Assembly: GCA_905210845.1 (NCBI GenBank)
Contig: CAJLYG010000068.1
Coordinates: forward strand, 1-13,484
Source: an uncultured Prevotella sp.
GTDB taxonomy: Bacteria; Bacteroidota; Bacteroidia; Bacteroidales; Bacteroidaceae
Length of the DNA stretch: 13,484 nt
Reading direction: 5' to 3'
A program made the position numbers and the translations under genes. A model generated the notes under the pieces. It worked only from the letters and a program-made list of their open reading frames with translations, ran no database searches and was not told the origin of the DNA. Below are positions 9,923 through 13,484 of this stretch, piece by piece; the stretch's first letter is position 1; each line of letters begins with the position of its first letter.

Positions 9923-12790
9923 TTAGTCAATTGTAATATGTTGTAAAAAATCACCCAAGCTGGTACCCTCTTTAAGCTTAAGTTTTTTCCGCAATCGATA
10001 TCGACTAATTTCTACGCCACGTAACGAAATGTTTAGCAATGGCGCAATTTCCTTTGACATAAGGTTCATACGTATGTAGATACACAGCATTTCCTCTTTA
10101 TGTGTGAGATTGGGAAAACGTTGACGTAGCAGCGACAAGAAGTCATGATGCACAGCATCAAAAGAAGTCTGAAAGGCTTCCATATCATCATCGTGCTCAA
10201 TATTGGTATCTATCTGCCCTATGAGACGTATCACCTTACGACGTATGGACGGAAGGTTGTCTTCGTTAATTGCATTAGAGATGCTAACAGCCGTTTTCTT
10301 TATTTCCTGTAGCATTTCATTCTTGCGTACGACGTTCATTCTAGACCGTATCAACTCCTCACTCTTTGAACGTAATTCTATCTTTATTTTTTCGTTCTCC
10401 AAATCTTCTATTTTTTGATCTTTCACGCTACTCTCTGCTTCAAAGCATTTTTGCTGCTGTTCTAACTTTTGCAGACCTTCTTTAATGAGTTGCCGCTGTT
10501 TCTGTCGGTAGCGCTGGATTAAGAGCCAAACGAACACGCCAACTAAGAGTAAACAAGATAGACGTGCCCACCAAGTAAGATACCAAGGTGGCAACACATC
10601 AAATGCGACTTGCGCAACGATAGGTTTGGCACTGCGTGTGGTTATGACGCGTACACGAAACACATAATGACCTCCCGGAAGATCAGTGTACTCTTTCGAA
10701 TGCGAGGTAGAATAGGCACTCCATGGCTCGCTTTTAGGACCTTCCAGACGGTAAGCATAAAGCACAGTCTGTGACTTGTCATAGTTGCTCGCGCTAAACT
10801 CTATTTTAATGGAATTATCTCGATGAGAAAGCGTCAATTTACCATTCGTTCCAGTGATACTATGGGCGTATACTAACGAGTCACGAAGTCCACGAATCCA
10901 AATATAACGCACTTGCACTGCAGGACATTCCTGCTGATTATAGTGTCCGGTCATGTGCAGCATGGCATAGCCATTTTCGGTACCAAAGACATAACGATTT
11001 CCCGTCAATTCGCACAAGCTCTCAAAGTCATCCATTAAATCTCCTGCGAGGTAGACTTCACCTTGGCTTCTATAATAGCGATTATGAAAAGCATCGTAAT
11101 GCAGAATGTGCATCATACCCTGAGAAGCATACCAAATATTACGCTTAGAGTCTTGATGTATATACGTGTATGACTGGCTTCCTCCAAGCCTTTTCTCAAG
11201 AGTCGTATAGCGTTCAAGTCGATCAGCAGCATAATTATAACGAAATAAGCCTTGCCGTGAAGCCACCACTACCTGATTATCAATTTCCGCCATACACACG
11301 TTGTTGCCTTTGGGTAAGACTGTCGAATTATAACACTTTTGTTGCAGAACGGTTTTATAATCAGCAGAGAGTTTAATGCGGTATAATCCTTTTTCTTTAT
11401 TGGCCACCCAAATAGCATCTGTTGCTCTTTCAACCAACATGGTCTTAGCTGACAAGCCATTACCTTTCACCTTATCCATCAGACGCCACTCTCCATCTTG
11501 CTTTTTCATTACATATAGTCCCCAGTAAGTACCAAGATATAAAATATCAGGTTGACGTTGACTTGGCATGATATTCCACACACCTCGCAAGGGGAAGGAA
11601 GTTAGATGCCCATGGTGCATCATAATAAAGTAATTTCTTCCTCCACAGAAAAGACGATCATCATACACGCTCATACCCAAGTTCTGCCCGCCTGTGCCTT
11701 TAACAAAAAGAGTACTCACTCCCCTGTTTGTGTCGAGAGGTGACGATGTGGCATATACGCCTTGATTTGTACCAAGATAGAGAGTGCCATCATAAAGTGC
11801 TGAAGCATAACCGGATCCCACAGGAGATAGGCGGCTATCGAGGAAAAACAAGTGCGCATTAAATGATATGCAATCAATACCATTGTCGAGGCCCAACCAT
11901 AGATTATTTTCGCGATCGAACAAAAGAGAAAGCACTGTCTTGTTTTGCAAACCATTATGGGTGGAAATACAACTAACATTACCTGTCTTGATATTTTCTA
12001 GTATTACACCATTCTGCAGGGTACCTATAGCCAAATGACTTGCGTTGACAGCTGCACAGGAAAGTTGCTTGCCTTGTAATAGAAAGTCGAGTGTAGAATG
12101 ATAAGGAAGAAAGTTTCCACCTGATGAGACAAATAGTCCGTGGCGTGCCGTTACTGCCAAAAGTTGTCCTTTAAAAGGCAACAATGAGATGACTTGTGCG
12201 TGTGTGATATTTCTTGTATGTGGAATAAGCTCGAATTTATTACCAACCAGTAAATAGATGCCATCACGTGAGACCGCATAGAGGCGACCATAGATAACAT
12301 TGGAGTAACTAATTCCATGTTCACAATGAATGTGTCGAAGACGTCCCTTATTATAGACATAAACTCCATCATCGCTCTGAAAATACACGCTACCATCCAA
12401 TAGATGGATGTTCCAAATATTGATCACAGAAGCTCCATCCTCCTTTGGAGACAAATCTTGGTACCGTAGTTGTCCATAAGAATTAGGTTCAAAGAAGCCG
12501 AACCGTCCCAGTCCACCTACGTACACACGCCCCCCAACAGTTTGTACCGCACGAGCCTTAGCCCCGTGCGGTAATGGATACGTATTCCAATACACGCCAT
12601 CGAATTCAAGCAAACCCTTATTATTAGCAAAATACATCCAACCATTCCCAAGTTGGCTAACTTGCCAATTTTGATTGCCAGATAAATACTGTTGCTTGGT
12701 ATAGTTAGTCACAGCCCTTTGCCAAAATACCTGTGACCAGGAAGGACAGGAAAGAAACAACAGTATGATGATAAAGGATAGGTACTTCAT
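9923..12790 (-). CDS. Membrane-anchored regulator: beta-propeller sensor, Y_Y_Y domain, TM, coiled coil, LuxR-like HTH
   Basis: From the ATG at 12790 the protein has 955 aa; numbering here counts from an upstream TTG at 12814, giving 963. A signal peptide lies at 9-27. Residues about 30-630 form two-component-regulator-propeller repeats, clearest at 297-317 (RENNLWLGLDNG) and 553-570 (SKRNIWYAS). A Y_Y_Y domain is at about 663-725, a membrane segment at about 747-767, a coiled coil at 770-845 with a VVRKNEMLQEIKK stretch, and a LuxR/GerE-like HTH at about 898-948. There is no histidine kinase or receiver, so it would sense a periplasmic ligand and bind DNA while membrane-bound, unlike a full hybrid two-component system. 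Such regulators often sit beside susC-type operons; here susC is divergent, making it the likely target. The start is chosen from the promoter: the ATG at 12808 would coincide with the predicted transcription start. The gene looks more AT-rich than the hydrolases. Confidence 0.87.
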   Translation of the reverse strand: MKYLSFIIILLFLSCPSWSQVFWQRAVTNYTKQQYLSGNQNWQVSQLGNGWMYFANNKGLLEFDGVYWNTYPLPHGAKARAVQTVGGRVYVGGLGRFGFFEPNSYGQLRYQDLSPKEDGASVINIWNIHLLDGSVYFQSDDGVYVYNKGRLRHIHCEHGISYSNVIYGRLYAVSRDGIYLLVGNKFELIPHTRNITHAQVISLLPFKGQLLAVTARHGLFVSSGGNFLPYHSTLDFLLQGKQLSCAAVNASHLAIGTLQNGVILENIKTGNVSCISTHNGLQNKTVLSLLFDRENNLWLGLDNGIDCISFNAHLFFLDSRLSPVGSGYASALYDGTLYLGTNQGVYATSSPLDTNRGVSTLFVKGTGGQNLGMSVYDDRLFCGGRNYFIMMHHGHLTSFPLRGVWNIMPSQRQPDILYLGTYWGLYVMKKQDGEWRLMDKVKGNGLSAKTMLVERATDAIWVANKEKGLYRIKLSADYKTVLQQKCYNSTVLPKGNNVCMAEIDNQVVVASRQGLFRYNYAADRLERYTTLEKRLGGSQSYTYIHQDSKRNIWYASQGMMHILHYDAFHNRYYRSQGEVYLAGDLMDDFESLCELTGNRYVFGTENGYAMLHMTGHYNQQECPAVQVRYIWIRGLRDSLVYAHSITGTNGKLTLSHRDNSIKIEFSASNYDKSQTVLYAYRLEGPKSEPWSAYSTSHSKEYTDLPGGHYVFRVRVITTRSAKPIVAQVAFDVLPPWYLTWWARLSCLLLVGVFVWLLIQRYRQKQRQLIKEGLQKLEQQQKCFEAESSVKDQKIEDLENEKIKIELRSKSEELIRSRMNVVRKNEMLQEIKKTAVSISNAINEDNLPSIRRKVIRLIGQIDTNIEHDDDMEAFQTSFDAVHHDFLSLLRQRFPNLTHKEEMLCIYIRMNLMSKEIAPLLNISLRGVEISRYRLRKKLKLKEGTSLGDFLQHITID

Positions 12791-12811
12791 TTGTAGATTC
12801 TTAATCATACA

Positions 12812-12843
12812 CAAAGGTATGAAATTTTATTGAACCTCCCAAA
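12812..12843 (-). promoter_or_regulatory. Promoter of the regulator gene, full Bacteroidota consensus
   Basis: Minus-strand TTTG (12843 to 12840) is followed after exactly 20 bases by TACCTTTG (12819 to 12812), a full match to TTTG / TAnnTTTG at the right spacing. Transcription would begin near 12805-12807, which excludes the TTG at 12814 and makes the ATG at 12790 the best start, with a leader of about 15 bases. Confidence 0.75.
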
Positions 12844-13134
12844 AGTTTAGTTGATTATTTATAATAAAAGTTGAAATGAACATGATATGCAGGAACTGTT
12901 CAACTGATCCTTTTACCGTAAGCAAGTAGGATATTATCTTATGAGAAAGGATTTTTATCAAGTATATATTTATAATTACCTTATTATCATATAGTTATAT
13001 TTTTTATGAGAAAGTAATGATGTAGTATAAATACTCAATTGATGTACTTTTGTATAGATACTTGCGGAAACACATTCCACATTTTTTTGTATATTTGCCC
13101 AGAAAACTTATCGTTAAACATAAAAAAGCAAAAC
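12815..13134. promoter_or_regulatory. Divergent control region between regulator and susC-like gene (320 bp)
   Basis: This AT-rich region has no supported gene. Besides the two promoters it holds operator-like repeats. AGTTGA occurs at 12849-12854 and 12869-12874 (20 bp apart) and inverted at 12900-12905; the last two form a 7-bp inverted repeat AGTTGAA/TTCAACT. An 11-base direct repeat TTATGAGAAAG lies at 12939-12949 and 13004-13014, 65 bp apart. A GGAA-N5-TTCC inverted repeat (13066-13078) lies just upstream of the susC -7 box, and a palindrome TCAATTGA is at 13035-13042. Any could bind the adjacent regulator; none is proven. Confidence 0.5.
13090..13097 (+). promoter_or_regulatory. -7 box for the susC-like gene
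   Basis: TATATTTG matches TAnnTTTG exactly and lies 37 bases before the ATG at 13135. No TTTG stands at the normal -33 position; that place is taken by the GGAA-N5-TTCC inverted repeat, which suggests activator control. A second exact match, TACTTTTG at 13045-13052, is an alternative farther upstream. Confidence 0.5.
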
Positions 13135-13484
13135 ATGAAAAAACTATTTGTAGCCTTACTACTAACCAGTATGTCGCTCATTACAGCACTCGCTCAAGAC
13201 ATAGATGTCCGAGGTACCGTTGTGAGCAGTTCTGATGGAGAACCTTTGCTGGGCGTAAGTGTAAAGCAAGAAGGCAATCCATCCAATGGTATAGTAACCA
13301 ATACCGATGGCGTATATACCATCAAGGTACCTGCAGATGCAACCCTAACATTTTCTTATGTAGGCTTTGTATCACAAAAAGTCAAAGTGTCCGGTCGCAA
13401 GACACTTAACATTACGCTACGCGAAGACTCGAAGCTACTTAACGAAGTAGTGGTAGTAGGCTATGGCACCCAGAAGAAAGCTGA
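13135..13484 (+). CDS. SusC/RagA-family TonB-dependent outer-membrane receptor, N-terminal part (cut by window edge)
   Basis: The frame is open from the ATG at 13135 to the window end and gives 116 residues. Residues 1-20 are a signal peptide (MKKLFVALLL start, ALA then QD). Residues 24-97 form the carboxypeptidase-regulatory-like beta-sandwich typical of SusC proteins (VRGTVVSSSDGEPLLGVSV, TNTDGVYTIKVP, LTFSYVGFVSQ). The SusC hallmark LNEVVVVGYGTQKKA follows at 102-116, where the plug domain begins. The family normally continues for about 1000 residues, so roughly nine tenths lie beyond the window. It would import glycan pieces across the outer membrane with a SusD partner, expected next downstream. 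It is divergent from the membrane-anchored regulator. The complete gene cannot be checked for breaks. Confidence 0.93.
   Translation, partial: MKKLFVALLLTSMSLITALAQDIDVRGTVVSSSDGEPLLGVSVKQEGNPSNGIVTNTDGVYTIKVPADATLTFSYVGFVSQKVKVSGRKTLNITLREDSKLLNEVVVVGYGTQKKA

Noticed and set aside
12809..12814. TTG at 12814 as the start of the regulator
   Set aside because: It falls within the predicted -7 promoter box and would be untranscribed; the ATG at 12790 gives a normal signal peptide and leader.

Overview
The window reads as a Bacteroidota chromosome, most likely order Bacteroidales (a Bacteroides/Prevotella-type gut or oral genome; I cannot fix the genus). The evidence is a SusC/RagA-type TonB-dependent receptor at the right edge, several promoters of the Bacteroidota TTTG / TAnnTTTG type, a periplasmic-propeller (Y_Y_Y) membrane regulator with a LuxR-like HTH, and several secreted glycoside hydrolases. 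It is a carbohydrate-use region, probably the flank of a polysaccharide utilisation locus (PUL).

Layout, left to right. (1) 1-52, minus strand, encodes the first 17 residues of a transposase that I recognise as the Bacteroidota IS1380 type. Its promoter and a perfect hairpin lie just upstream, so the window begins inside an insertion sequence. (2) 255-1433, minus: secreted metallophosphoesterase with a purple-acid-phosphatase-like N-terminal domain. (3) 1818-2384, minus: a small lipoprotein with an RbsD/FucU-type sugar mutarotase fold, followed by a clear intrinsic terminator. (4) 2519-4483, plus: secreted GH20 beta-hexosaminidase, divergent from the lipoprotein over a 134-bp two-promoter region. 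(5) A shared hairpin terminator separates it from 4535-6490, minus: secreted GH51 alpha-L-arabinofuranosidase. (6) 6557-9766, minus: secreted GH2 beta-galactosidase, 66 bp upstream of GH51, with a terminator-like hairpin between them. (7) 9923-12790, minus: large membrane-bound transcriptional regulator. (8) A 320-bp AT-rich divergent control region. (9) 13135 to the right edge, plus: the N-terminus of a SusC-like receptor.

How they may work together (inference): the receptor would import oligosaccharides. The regulator, transcribed divergently from it, probably senses a sugar in the periplasm and controls the receptor operon and perhaps the GH2/GH51 pair. GH2 beta-galactosidase plus GH51 arabinofuranosidase is the combination expected for an arabinogalactan-like or arabinose-decorated galactan substrate. 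GH20, the mutarotase-like lipoprotein and the phosphoesterase have their own promoters or terminators and may be separate units. The most unusual items are the apparently exported RbsD/FucU mutarotase, the Lys-rich insert in the GH2 enzyme, the hairpin between GH2 and GH51, and operator-like repeats in the divergent control region. I found no CRISPR array, tRNA or rRNA, and no clearly new multi-gene system.
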